DNA of 11,519 nucleotides from an uncultured Devosia sp. (GTDB lineage: Bacteria; Pseudomonadota; Alphaproteobacteria; Rhizobiales; Devosiaceae), in assembly GCA_934553185.1 (NCBI GenBank), contig CAKTFF010000035.1:1-11519 (forward strand), read 5' to 3'. The notes under the pieces were generated by a model. That model was given only the letters and a program-made list of their open reading frames with translations. It did no database searches and had not been told where the DNA came from. How positions within the stretch are numbered: the first letter of the stretch is position 1; the number at the start of each line of letters is the position of its first letter. A program made the position numbers and the translations under genes. Below, one piece after another: positions 1-6,667 of the stretch.

Positions 1-884
1 TCGGGTGAGCGGATGTCGACGGTGAACACCACGCTGCCGGGCAGAACATTGCGGGAATTGGGCGAAAACTTCATCTGGCCCACGCCACCTACGGCGCCGG
101 GCTGGTGATCCATCGCGATTGCCTGCACCGCCTCAAGAATGCGAGCCATGGCAAGGCCGGCATTGACGCGCATGGTCATGGGTGTCGAGCCGGTATGGGC
201 TTCGCGGCCGGTCAGGGTGAATTCCAGCCAGTATAGGCCTTGGCCGTGGGTGACGACGCCGATCTCTATGTTCTCGGCTTCAAGGATCGGACCCTGCTCG
301 ATATGGTACTCGAAATAGGCGTGCATGGGCCTCGCGCCGACCTCTTCATCTCCACGCCAGCCGATGCGCTCGAGTTCCTCGCCATAGGTTTTGCCGTTCT
401 GGTCCTGGCGGCCATAGGCATAGTCCTGGGTGTGGATGCCGGCGAAAACACCCGAGGCAAGCATGGCGGGCGCAAAACGGGCGCCTTCCTCATTGGCCCA
501 GTTGGTCACGACGATGGGGTGGCGGGTCTTGATGCCCAGATCGTTGAGCGAGCGAACCACTTCGAGCCCGGCCAGAACGCCCAGCACGCCGTCATACTTG
601 CCGCCGGTGGGCTGGGTATCCAGGTGTGACCCCACATAGACCGGCAGCGCATCCGGGTCGGTGCCTGGCCGGGTCATGAACATCGTGCCCATCTGGTCGA
701 CGCCCATGGAAAGGCCGGCATCCTCGCACCAGCGCTGGAACAGGCGGCGTCCCTCGCCATCCTCATCGGTCAGCGTTTGCCGGTTGTTGCCGCCGGCGAT
801 GCCGGGGCCGATCCTGGCCATGTCCATGAGGCTGTCCCAGAGCCGATCACCATTGATGCGAAGGTTTTCTCCTGGGGCAGACAT
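1..884 (-). CDS. Zn-dependent M20-family N-carbamoyl amino acid amidohydrolase, probable beta-ureidopropionase (3' part outside window)
   Basis: Partial: 294 residues are visible from an ATG at 884, and the frame is still open at base 1; family members are about 410 residues, so roughly 70% is present. It belongs to the M20/M28 binuclear-metal amidase group that contains beta-ureidopropionase, N-carbamoyl-L-amino acid hydrolase and allantoate amidohydrolase. Visible marks: GSHLDT (metal ligand His87), KYDGVLG (bridging Asp98), NEEGARF (Glu132/Glu133, catalytic base and metal ligand), EYHIEQGP (His194), then GREAHTGSTPM (His230) and NVLPGSVVFTVDIR of the dimerisation domain. It is the third gene of the aminotransferase-dehydrogenase operon, 14 bp after the preceding stop; an AGGA overlaps that stop, a rather long 12 nt before the ATG. 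The sequence gives the family; the choice of N-carbamoyl-beta-alanine as substrate is inferred from the neighbours, which consume beta-alanine. Hydantoin-derived carbamoyl amino acids or allantoate remain possible. Confidence 0.9.
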   Translation of the reverse strand, partial: MSAPGENLRINGDRLWDSLMDMARIGPGIAGGNNRQTLTDEDGEGRRLFQRWCEDAGLSMGVDQMGTMFMTRPGTDPDALPVYVGSHLDTQPTGGKYDGVLGVLAGLEVVRSLNDLGIKTRHPIVVTNWANEEGARFAPAMLASGVFAGIHTQDYAYGRQDQNGKTYGEELERIGWRGDEEVGARPMHAYFEYHIEQGPILEAENIEIGVVTHGQGLYWLEFTLTGREAHTGSTPMTMRVNAGLAMARILEAVQAIAMDHQPGAVGGVGQMKFSPNSRNVLPGSVVFTVDIRSP

Positions 885-898
885 ATGGGGCACAAATC

Positions 899-2395
899 CT
901 ATTTGTTGGTCGGGAACGAGAATTCTGCGCCACCCTTGATGCCGGCGGGCCAGCGGGTAGTGACGGTCTTGAGGCGGGTATAGAAGTGGACGCCTTCGGG
1001 GCCATAAATGGAGTGGTCGCCAAAGAGGGACCGCTTCCAGCCGCCAAAGGAATGGTAGGCGACGGGGACCGGGATCGGCACGTTGATCCCGACCATGCCC
1101 ACTTCGATCTTGTCGGCGAATTCGCGAGCGGCGTCGCCATCGCGGGTGAAGATGGCGGTTCCGTTGCCATATTCGTGGTCGTTGATCAGCTTTACCGCGT
1201 CGGTGTAGCTCTCTGCACGGACCACCGAGAGAACAGGGCCGAAGATCTCTTCTTTGTAGATGGTCATGTCGGGCGAAACGTTGTCGAACAGGGTGCCGCC
1301 GACATAGTAGCCGCCTTCATAGCCCTGGAGCGAAAAGCCGCGGCCGTCGACCACAAGCTCGGCGCCCTGCTCCACACCGGCGTCGATATAGCCCAGGATC
1401 TTGTCGCGGTGTTGCTTGGTGACCACCGGACCCATTTCGGCATCCTTGTCGGTGGCCGGGCCGATCTTGAGTGATTCCACGCGCGGCTTGAGCTTGGCGA
1501 CCAGCGCATCGCCGGTTTCCTTGCCGACCGGCACCGCAACCGAGATGGCCATGCACCTTTCGCCGGCCGAACCGTAGCCGGCACCCATCAGGGCATCGGC
1601 GACCTGGTCGAGATCGGCATCGGGCAGAACCACCATGTGGTTCTTGGCGCCGCCCAGAGCCTGGACGCGCTTTCCGGCGGCCGTGCCGCGCTGATAGACA
1701 TATTCAGCGATCGGCGTCGAACCCACAAAACTCACGGCCTTGATGTCGGGATGGTCAAGGATGCCGTCGACCATCTCCTTGTCGCCATGCACGATGTTGA
1801 GAATGCCCTCGGGGAGCCCGGCTTCCATGAAGAGGTTCCAGGCCAGCATGGAGGCAGACGGATCGCGCTCGGAGGGCTTGAGGATAAAGGCATTGCCGCA
1901 GGCGATGGCGGCTGGATACATCCACATCGGCACCATGGCCGGGAAGTTGAACGGGGTGATGCCCGCAACGACACCAAGCGGCTGGCGGTCCGAATAGGAA
2001 TCGATGCTCGGGCCCACATTGCGCGAAAATTCGCCCTTCAAAAGCTGGGGAATGCCGCAGGCGAAATCCACGCAGTCGATGCCGCGCGCCACTTCGCCGA
2101 GCGCATCGTCATGCACCTTGCCGTGCTCGCGCGAGATTTCACGCGCCAAATCATCGGCATGTTGATCCAGCAGCGCCTTGAAGCGGAACATGATGCGGGC
2201 GCGCTTCATGGGCGGGGTGTTGCCCCAGGCAACCTGCGCCTTTTTGGCTGAAGCAACCGCTTCGTTGAGCTCGCTCAACGTCGACAGGGGCAGTTCAGCC
2301 GAGACTTCCCCCGTAGCGGGGTTGAAGACCGGCACGCGGCGGCCAGTGGACACGTAGCGTTTGCCGGCAACGGCGTTCTCGATGATGTTCATCAT
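899..2395 (-). CDS. mmsA: CoA-acylating (methyl)malonate-semialdehyde dehydrogenase
   Basis: 498 residues, full family length. It oxidises malonate semialdehyde or methylmalonate semialdehyde with NAD and CoA, releasing CO2 and giving acetyl-CoA or propionyl-CoA; cytosolic. An ALDH fold runs throughout: TPFNFP with the oxyanion Asn150, KPSERDP and [12 protein letters not shown] in the NAD domain, catalytic Cys281 in GSAGERCMA, and EEIFGPV at 382-388. The Glu of the ELGGK motif found in hydrolytic ALDHs is absent (QALGGAKNH at 245-253), as expected for the CoA-acylating subgroup. It starts with tandem ATG codons at 2395 and 2392; GGAG lies 6 nt before the first. The start overlaps the aminotransferase stop as ATGA, implying translational coupling. 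In this setting its job is probably the last step of beta-alanine breakdown, equivalent to bauC of Pseudomonas; a role in valine or inositol catabolism is less likely because no such genes are nearby. Confidence 0.95.
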   Translation of the reverse strand: MMNIIENAVAGKRYVSTGRRVPVFNPATGEVSAELPLSTLSELNEAVASAKKAQVAWGNTPPMKRARIMFRFKALLDQHADDLAREISREHGKVHDDALGEVARGIDCVDFACGIPQLLKGEFSRNVGPSIDSYSDRQPLGVVAGITPFNFPAMVPMWMYPAAIACGNAFILKPSERDPSASMLAWNLFMEAGLPEGILNIVHGDKEMVDGILDHPDIKAVSFVGSTPIAEYVYQRGTAAGKRVQALGGAKNHMVVLPDADLDQVADALMGAGYGSAGERCMAISVAVPVGKETGDALVAKLKPRVESLKIGPATDKDAEMGPVVTKQHRDKILGYIDAGVEQGAELVVDGRGFSLQGYEGGYYVGGTLFDNVSPDMTIYKEEIFGPVLSVVRAESYTDAVKLINDHEYGNGTAIFTRDGDAAREFADKIEVGMVGINVPIPVPVAYHSFGGWKRSLFGDHSIYGPEGVHFYTRLKTVTTRWPAGIKGGAEFSFPTNK

Positions 2396-3720
2396 GCAAT
2401 GCTCCGCAGGGCGGTCCGGACGCCATCGATCAGTTCGGCGATCTGCCCTTCCGAAACGATCAGAGGCGGGGACATGGCGATGATGTCGCCGGTGGTGCGG
2501 ATCAGGTAGCCGTTTTCATAGCAATGAAGGAAAGCCGAAAAGGCGCGCTTGGTGGGCGAGCCGACGATCGGCTCCAGCTCGATGGCGCCCACAAGGCCGA
2601 TATTACGGATGTCGATGACGTGGGGTTCGCCACGCAGCGAATGGAGCGCATCCTCCCAGACCGGCGCCAGTTCGGCACCGCGGGTGAGAAGACCTTCTTC
2701 CTTGTAGGTCTCCAGCGTTGCAAGGCCTGCTGCCGAGGCGACCGGATTGCCGGAATAGGTATAGCCGTGGAAGAATTCAATGACGTGCTCAGGCCCCTCC
2801 ATGAAGGCGTCGTGGATTTCGGAGGTGACGAGAACCGCGCCCATGGGGATGACACCATTGGTGAGACCCTTGGCGGACACGATGATGTCGGGGGTGACGC
2901 CGAAATAGTCGGCGCCGAACGGGGTGCCCAGACGCCCATAGCCGGTGATGACCTCGTCAAAGATCAAGAGGATACCGTGCTTGCTGGTGATCTCGCGCAG
3001 GCGCTTGAGATAACCGGCAGGCGGAATGAGGACGCCGGTGGAGCCGGCGACGGGCTCGACGATCACCGCGGCAATGGTTGAAGCATCGTGGAGGGTGACG
3101 ATGCGCTCAAGCTCTTCGGCCAGGTCAAGGCCATGTTCGGGCAGGCCCTTGGAGAAGGCGTTCTTTTGCAGGTTATGCGTATGCGGCAGGTGATCGACAC
3201 CGGTCAGCAGGGTGCCAAACATCTTGCGGTTGGTGACAATGCCGCCCACCGAAATGCCGCCGAAGTTAACGCCGTGGTAGCCGCGTTCGCGACCGATCAG
3301 GCGCGTGCGGCTGCCCTGCCCTTTGACGCGCTGATAGGCGAGCGCCACCTTGAGCGCGGTTTCCACCGACTCGGAGCCTGAATTGGTGAAGAGCACATGG
3401 TTGAGCCCTTCGGGCGCGATGTCCACGATACGGTTGGCAAGCTCGAACGCCTTGGGATGCCCCATCTGAAAGGCCGGCGCGTAATCGAGTTCAGCGGCCT
3501 GCTTGGCGATGGCTTCGACGATGCGCGGACGGGCATGGCCGGCATTGACGCACCACAGGCCAGCCGTGCCGTCCAGCACCTGGCGTCCGTCGCTGGTGGT
3601 ATAGTGCATGTCCTTGGCGGCAACGAACATGCGTGGCGACTTCTTGAACTGGCGATTGGATGTGAAGGGCATCCAGAAAGCGCTCAGGTCGTTCGGCACC
3701 ACGGCATTTGAATTGGACAA
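2392..3720 (-). CDS. Beta-alanine:pyruvate (omega-amino acid) aminotransferase, class III PLP
   Basis: 442 residues. It transfers the amino group of beta-alanine (or a related omega-amino acid) to pyruvate, giving malonate semialdehyde and alanine. PLP fold-type I, class III features in order: substrate-pocket [11 protein letters not shown] (55-65), FTNSGSES phosphate loop (111-118), RGYHG (146-150), IVEPVAG (220-226), [14 protein letters not shown] with Asp255, the Schiff-base Lys284 in SAKGLTNG, and [11 protein letters not shown] (318-328). The N-terminal [11 protein letters not shown] and the stretch [20 protein letters not shown] are characteristic of the beta-alanine transaminase branch (bauA-like). 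No in-frame ATG or GTG precedes it before a TAA at about 3781, so TTG at 3720 is the best start, with GGGAG about 10 nt upstream. It is the first gene of the catabolic operon, divergent from the rutR-like gene; a RutR-type operator lies about 75 bp upstream. Class III specificity is hard to read from sequence, but the following dehydrogenase supports beta-alanine. Confidence 0.93.
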   Translation of the reverse strand: MSNSNAVVPNDLSAFWMPFTSNRQFKKSPRMFVAAKDMHYTTSDGRQVLDGTAGLWCVNAGHARPRIVEAIAKQAAELDYAPAFQMGHPKAFELANRIVDIAPEGLNHVLFTNSGSESVETALKVALAYQRVKGQGSRTRLIGRERGYHGVNFGGISVGGIVTNRKMFGTLLTGVDHLPHTHNLQKNAFSKGLPEHGLDLAEELERIVTLHDASTIAAVIVEPVAGSTGVLIPPAGYLKRLREITSKHGILLIFDEVITGYGRLGTPFGADYFGVTPDIIVSAKGLTNGVIPMGAVLVTSEIHDAFMEGPEHVIEFFHGYTYSGNPVASAAGLATLETYKEEGLLTRGAELAPVWEDALHSLRGEPHVIDIRNIGLVGAIELEPIVGSPTKRAFSAFLHCYENGYLIRTTGDIIAMSPPLIVSEGQIAELIDGVRTALRSIA

Positions 3721-3795
3721 GTTTGTTCCGCTCCCGCTGAATCTGCACCGGTCTGCGATTTGTCGCTTGACGCCGAACGGTTAAGCCCGGAAATT

Positions 3796-3811
3796 TTGAC
3801 CAGTTGGAAAA
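3796..3811. promoter_or_regulatory. Putative RutR operator between rutR-like gene and catabolic operon
   Basis: TTGACCAGTTGGAAAA. The E. coli RutR consensus is TTGACCA-NN-TGGTCAA; the left half-site matches 7 of 7 and the right half-site (TGGAAAA) 5 of 7. It lies about 36 bp before the regulator's likely ATG and about 75 bp before the aminotransferase start, so one site could control both directions. On the minus strand a weak sigma-70-like pair (TTGCGG, 17 bp, AACATT) would put the operator just downstream of the -10; I do not annotate that promoter separately because both hexamers match at only 3 of 6. Function is inferred from the consensus match and from the neighbouring RutR-like protein. 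Confidence 0.7.
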
Positions 3812-3846
3812 ATGTTAGCACTCCCAAACTTTCCCGCAAGGCGAAA

Positions 3847-4557
3847 ATGCCGCCGACCAAAGCGAAAAGTGCGCCGATAACGCGTGGCCTTGACCGAGTT
3901 TTTAAAGGGGATGGCTCGCCTCCGCAGAGCGACCGGCCGCTCACGCGCATTCAGCGCGAGAAGCAGGACATTATTCTTGAGGCAGCGCTGGAGGTGTTCT
4001 CGCTGCACGGCTTTCGCGGCGCCACCATCGACCAGATCGCGGTGGTTGCCGGCATGAGCAAGCCGAACCTGCTGTACTACTTTCCCCGCAAGGAAGAGAT
4101 TCACCGCCGGCTGATCGAAGCCCTGCTTCAGACCTGGCTGGCGCCGCTGGAGGAGATGAATGCCGATGGCGACCCGTTTCCCGAAATCCGCTCCTATATA
4201 AGGCGCAAGCTGGAAATGGCGCGGGACTTTCCCCGCGAGTCGCGCCTCTTTGCCAATGAAATGCTGCAGGGGGCGCCGCGCATTCGTGAAATGATCGAGA
4301 TCGACCTCAAGACGCTGGTGGATGCGAAAGCCCAGGTGCTGCTGGCCTGGATGGACCAGGGCCGACTGGCACGCACCGACCCTTATCACCTGATCTTTTC
4401 GATCTGGGCGACGACGCAACATTATGCCGCCTTCGAAGTCCAGGTGCGCGCCGTGCTCGGTCCTGGTCGGGGCGGTGAGGGGCGTTTTGAAGATGCGGCG
4501 CGATACCTCGAACACTTGTTCATGTTCGGCCTGAGCCCCAAGAAAACCGATCATTAG
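3847..4557 (+). CDS. rutR: TetR-family pyrimidine-responsive regulator, RutR-like
   Basis: 236 residues from ATG 3847. It is a TetR-type dimeric repressor/activator; E. coli RutR binds uracil or thymine and is released from DNA. HTH at about 59-80 (TIDQIAVVAGMSKPNLLYYFP), with SKxNLLYYFPxKE shared with RutR. Further along the ligand domain it keeps many RutR blocks: WLAPL, EYIRxKLE-like SYIRRKLEMARDFPRESRLF, EMLQGAP, TDPYHLIFSIWATTQHYAAF (177-196). The C-terminal TetR_C domain follows RutR over its whole length. The frame stays open back to a TTG at 3760, but that start would place the operator inside the gene; ATG 3847 has AAGG 5 nt upstream and is preferred. Even so the N-terminus before the HTH (about 35 basic, Pro-rich residues) is longer than in E. 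coli RutR. Divergent placement from the beta-alanine/pyrimidine operon fits a local controller, probably autoregulated. Confidence 0.9.
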   Translation: MPPTKAKSAPITRGLDRVFKGDGSPPQSDRPLTRIQREKQDIILEAALEVFSLHGFRGATIDQIAVVAGMSKPNLLYYFPRKEEIHRRLIEALLQTWLAPLEEMNADGDPFPEIRSYIRRKLEMARDFPRESRLFANEMLQGAPRIREMIEIDLKTLVDAKAQVLLAWMDQGRLARTDPYHLIFSIWATTQHYAAFEVQVRAVLGPGRGGEGRFEDAARYLEHLFMFGLSPKKTDH

Positions 4558-4630
4558 CCTTTCGCGCGGATGCCGGCCTTTCCCCAAACGCCCATGGGAT
4601 AATTTTCCCGGTGCATTAGTGGGTTGGTCA

Positions 4631-5338
4631 ATGGCCGGAAAACGCATCGCCGTTCTGTTTGACGCTGAAAACATCAACTGCCCCACCGCCAGCGCTGTAC
4701 TGGACAGAGTGCGTTTGCGCGGCACGGTTCAGATCCGCCGGGCTGTCGGCGATTTCTCGTCCGCTTGTCTTGCCGAGTGGATCGCCTGTTCTCGCCATCA
4801 TGGCATCGAACTCGTGCTGCAGCCCAGCCTGGGCAAAGGCAAGAACAGCGCTGATATCCGCCTCACCATCGAAGCCATGGACATCCTGCATGAGCGGGGT
4901 GTCGACACCATCGCCCTCGTCACACAGGACCGCGACTTCGCGCCTCTCGCCTCAAGGCTTCGCGCGGCGGGCATGGAGGTTTGGGGATTTTCGCCGCAAG
5001 AGCCCAGTTCCATTTTTGCCGCCGCTTGTTCTTCGTTCGAGGTCATCGGGCTAGCGCCTGCGTTCCTTCTGCCGCCACCCGCGTCCGCAGATGAGCAATT
5101 GTTCACCAAGGGAGAGCGCGCCCGGCTGACAGCCGTGATCGCCGAGGCGACCAAATCGGGCCCCGCACCTCACCATGCCATCCACAATGCCATCCTGCTG
5201 GCCGAACCTGAACTGACGTCTCGCCTGGGTGGGAAAGGCAAGTTCCTCCGAAGGCTTGAAGGCCAAGGGTTGGTCGAGCGCACAGGCACGGGTGCGGCAC
5301 AGATGCTGAAGCCAGCGCAGAAGCGCGGCATGGCTTAG
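4631..5338 (+). CDS. NYN (LabA-like PIN) domain putative ribonuclease with C-terminal winged-helix-like domain
   Basis: 235 residues from ATG 4631. The N-terminal 140 residues form a NYN/PIN-like fold: IAVLFDAENIN (Asp11, Asn14), GKGKNSADIRLTIEAMD (Asp75), VTQDRDFAPLASRLRAAGMEVWGF (Asp100, Asp102). These are the acidic residues that bind the metal in this nuclease superfamily, so all expected catalytic positions are present. A Pro-rich linker (143-152) leads to about 160-225, which looks like an OST-HTH/LOTUS-type winged helix (GERARLTAVIAEA, GKGKFLRRLEGQGLVERTG), a usual partner of bacterial NYN domains. An in-frame GTG at 4619 would add four residues; family alignments normally begin close to the IAVLFD strand, so the ATG is preferred. 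Neither start has a strong Shine-Dalgarno sequence. Substrate RNA unknown. It stands alone, and its stop codon overlaps that of the convergent DUF4260 gene. Confidence 0.85.
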   Translation: MAGKRIAVLFDAENINCPTASAVLDRVRLRGTVQIRRAVGDFSSACLAEWIACSRHHGIELVLQPSLGKGKNSADIRLTIEAMDILHERGVDTIALVTQDRDFAPLASRLRAAGMEVWGFSPQEPSSIFAAACSSFEVIGLAPAFLLPPPASADEQLFTKGERARLTAVIAEATKSGPAPHHAIHNAILLAEPELTSRLGGKGKFLRRLEGQGLVERTGTGAAQMLKPAQKRGMA

Positions 5339-5712
5339 CGTGCTTTGCCGACAAGGCCGAGATGGGTGTGGCCAAAGCCGGTTTCGAGCTTGAGGCCGTA
5401 GCCCATGGCCCGATCAAAGCCGATATGGGAGACCCAAGCAGCGGCCAGCGCAAAGGCAACGGGTCCTACGACGAAGCCCGAAGCGGCCAACAGGGCGGGC
5501 GCTGCATAGGTGTGGGCTGCATTATAGCTCAGGGCACCCAAGCGAGCGGAACGCAGATAGCCCAGCATGGACAGGTCCGGCACAAAGAAGACAAGGGCAA
5601 ACAGCAGCCACGACTGCCCGAGCCAGGCATAGGCGGCGATGCCGAACGCGAAGGCAGCCAGGTTTTCGAGGCGCTGCAGGGAGACAGGGTTGGTAAGGTT
5701 GCGGTGGGTCAC
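5335..5712 (-). CDS. DUF4260 family small membrane protein
   Basis: 125 residues. It matches the DUF4260 pattern: LQRLENLAAFAFGIAAYAWLGQ, a VPDLSMLGYL motif (about 44-53), ARLGALSYNAAHTY, then SHIGFDRAMGYGLK and GFGHTHLGLVG at the C-terminus. Three or so hydrophobic segments (about 18-43, 69-93 and a short one near 45-55) predict an inner-membrane protein. No biochemical function is known for the family; the conserved PD, NxxHTY and HIGFDR motifs hint at a polar site inside the membrane. Start is a GTG at 5712 with a strong AGGAG 7 nt upstream. That Shine-Dalgarno partly lies in a 5-bp dyad (CCTGA/TCAGG, 5722-5739), which may be chance. The 3' end is convergent with the NYN gene and the stop codons overlap (5335-5338). 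Confidence 0.85.
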   Translation of the reverse strand: MTHRNLTNPVSLQRLENLAAFAFGIAAYAWLGQSWLLFALVFFVPDLSMLGYLRSARLGALSYNAAHTYAAPALLAASGFVVGPVAFALAAAWVSHIGFDRAMGYGLKLETGFGHTHLGLVGKAR

Positions 5713-5940
5713 GTTGGAACTCCTGAAGATGGGCTCAGGTTAAACCGCGCTGTTGAGGAGAGCATTCGGCCAAGGCTGTTGGCCCGCCATTCAGGCGTGT
5801 ATGCCCATGAAGTTGCCTCAATCGGGCCATGTTCGGCGCCCGAAACAGTCGAAACCGATAAAACAGGCGCCGTTTTGCCCCTGTGGAAAACTCCAAATGG
5901 CGCTTGCGACGCAACCGTGACCTGATGGCAACATGACGCA

Positions 5941-6009
5941 AAATGAATCCGCATGTGCATGCATAATTTTGTTTTGGCAGCATGCAACCATTTTGGGTTA
6001 GATTCATTT
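5941..6009. repeat. Nested inverted repeat with GANTC sites
   Basis: The outer arms are a perfect 9-bp inverted repeat, AAATGAATC at 5941-5949 and GATTCATTT at 6001-6009, separated by 51 bp. Each arm contains a GANTC methylation site (GAATC 5945-5949, GATTC 6001-6005). Inside lies a second perfect 7-bp inverted repeat, TGCATGC at 5956-5962 and GCATGCA at 5980-5986, with a 17-nt AT-rich loop. The arms are seen directly; whether they act as a protein-binding site, a transcript fold or nothing is unknown. Confidence 0.55.
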
Positions 6010-6150
6010 CGTTCCGTTTTGCCGCAAATTCGTGCACGGCCTGTCGTGGGCATGCTGAAAACCTGCGCCAAAGCTGCAACATGCTAGCCTCACGCACCCC
6101 CCATGTCTCATTCGGGCACATTCTGGCCGGTCGGCACCCTTAATCAACTG

Positions 6151-6170
6151 CTCACCTTAAACAGTGTGAG
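6151..6170. promoter_or_regulatory. Imperfect dyad overlapping the rlpA-like ribosome binding region
   Basis: CTCAC at 6151-6155 and GTGAG at 6166-6170 form a 5-bp inverted repeat with a 10-nt spacer. The right arm is also the only Shine-Dalgarno-like sequence, 8 nt before the TTG start at 6179. It could be an operator or a weak RNA hairpin masking the ribosome binding site; short enough to be chance. Confidence 0.25.
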
Positions 6171-6178
6171 ATACCGAG

Positions 6179-6532
6179 TTGATCAGAAAAGCCGTTTCCG
6201 CCGCCGTTTTGGCTGCAGCTGTTCTTTCCTTCTCTTCTGCAGCCTATGCCCAGTGTGGCGGCGCTTCCTGGTATGGTCCCGGCTTCAACGGCAAGCGAGC
6301 CGCTTCCGGCGAAGTCTTCAACGAAAATGCCATGACGGCAGCCCATCGCTCCCTTCCCTTCGGCACAAAGGTTGCGGTAACCGACCAGCGGACCGGCGAA
6401 ACCATCCAGGTCACGATCAACGATCGTGGACCTTTCCACGGCAGCCGCATCATCGATCTCTCCAAGGCAGCCGCTACTAAATTGGGCTTCCGCAATCGCG
6501 GCACCACATCGGTCTGCCTCAGCCAGCTCTGA
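6179..6532 (+). CDS. RlpA-like secreted double-psi beta-barrel protein
   Basis: 117 residues. A Sec signal peptide (IRK then a hydrophobic stretch, probable cleavage AYA|Q after residue 24) is followed by a single DPBB domain: GGASWYGPGFNGKRAASGEVFN, TAAHRSLPFGTKVAV, VTINDRGPFHGSRIIDLSKAAATKLGF. The His of TAAH and the Asp of NDRGP, linked to lytic transglycosylase activity in Pseudomonas RlpA, are both present. Unlike E. coli RlpA there is no lipobox at the signal peptide end and no SPOR domain, so it is predicted to be a soluble periplasmic protein not targeted to denuded septal glycan by SPOR. Cys26 and Cys113, at the two ends of the mature domain, could form a disulphide. The start is TTG at 6179; no other start fits the signal peptide. 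It stands alone, behind a long non-coding region. Peptidoglycan cleavage is inferred from family. Confidence 0.88.
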   Translation: MIRKAVSAAVLAAAVLSFSSAAYAQCGGASWYGPGFNGKRAASGEVFNENAMTAAHRSLPFGTKVAVTDQRTGETIQVTINDRGPFHGSRIIDLSKAAATKLGFRNRGTTSVCLSQL

Positions 6533-6546
6533 TACCCCCCTCAAAT

Positions 6547-6579
6547 GCGGAAGGTCGCCAAAGAAGGCGCCTTCCCCGC
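6547..6579 (+). terminator. Hairpin after rlpA-like gene, possible terminator
   Basis: GCGGAAGGTCGCC (6547-6559) can pair with GGCGCCTTCCCCGC (6566-6579) around an AAAGAA loop, with small bulges; the core is a strong GC-rich stem. It lies 14 nt past the rlpA-like stop. No T-run follows, so it is either a factor-assisted terminator or a 3'-end stabilising hairpin. Confidence 0.4.
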
Positions 6580-6667
6580 TTGCATCAACCACTGCTGCGC
6601 GCGTTAGCCCTCCCTTAGGGTTATGTGCTTACCAAGCCCTTCGGAATGCAGTGGAGTTTCGAAGGCC

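Larger units (their letters stand above)
5713..6178. other. Long non-coding stretch between divergent genes
   Basis: About 466 bp between the DUF4260 start and the rlpA-like start. Open frames exist on both strands, but their translations have no recognisable domain, are Arg/Pro-rich in GC-wobble fashion, and lack convincing ribosome binding sites. The part around 5925-6020 is visibly more AT-rich than the surroundings. It holds a nested inverted-repeat structure (separate entry), two GANTC sites and several GCATGC palindromes. A weak promoter-like pair reading right is TTGGCA (5974-5979) and TTAGAT (5998-6003) with 18-bp spacing; it would give rlpA a leader of roughly 170 nt. A small RNA or a long leader is possible but not demonstrated. 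Confidence 0.6.

Noticed and set aside
986..2251. Long plus-strand open frames opposite mmsA (986-1474 and 1637-2251)
   Set aside because: His/Asp/Gly-rich translations mirroring the dehydrogenase codons; no family resemblance, and mmsA is intact on the other strand.
4597..4618. GGGA/TCCC palindrome after the RutR-like gene as terminator
   Set aside because: Only a 4-bp stem and no T-run.
3781..4725. Open frame of 314 codons on the minus strand opposite the RutR-like gene
   Set aside because: It is antisense to a clear TetR gene, has no recognisable domain or ribosome site, and reads through the divergent promoter; typical shadow frame in GC-rich DNA.
5735..6121. Minus-strand frames in the long non-coding stretch
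   Set aside because: No recognisable domain, no convincing ribosome site, Arg/Cys-rich random-looking composition; they cross the AT-rich repeat region.
6140..6160. Possible CtrA box upstream of the rlpA-like gene (two TTAA)
   Set aside because: The two TTAA are 13 bp apart rather than the 7 bp of the CtrA consensus.
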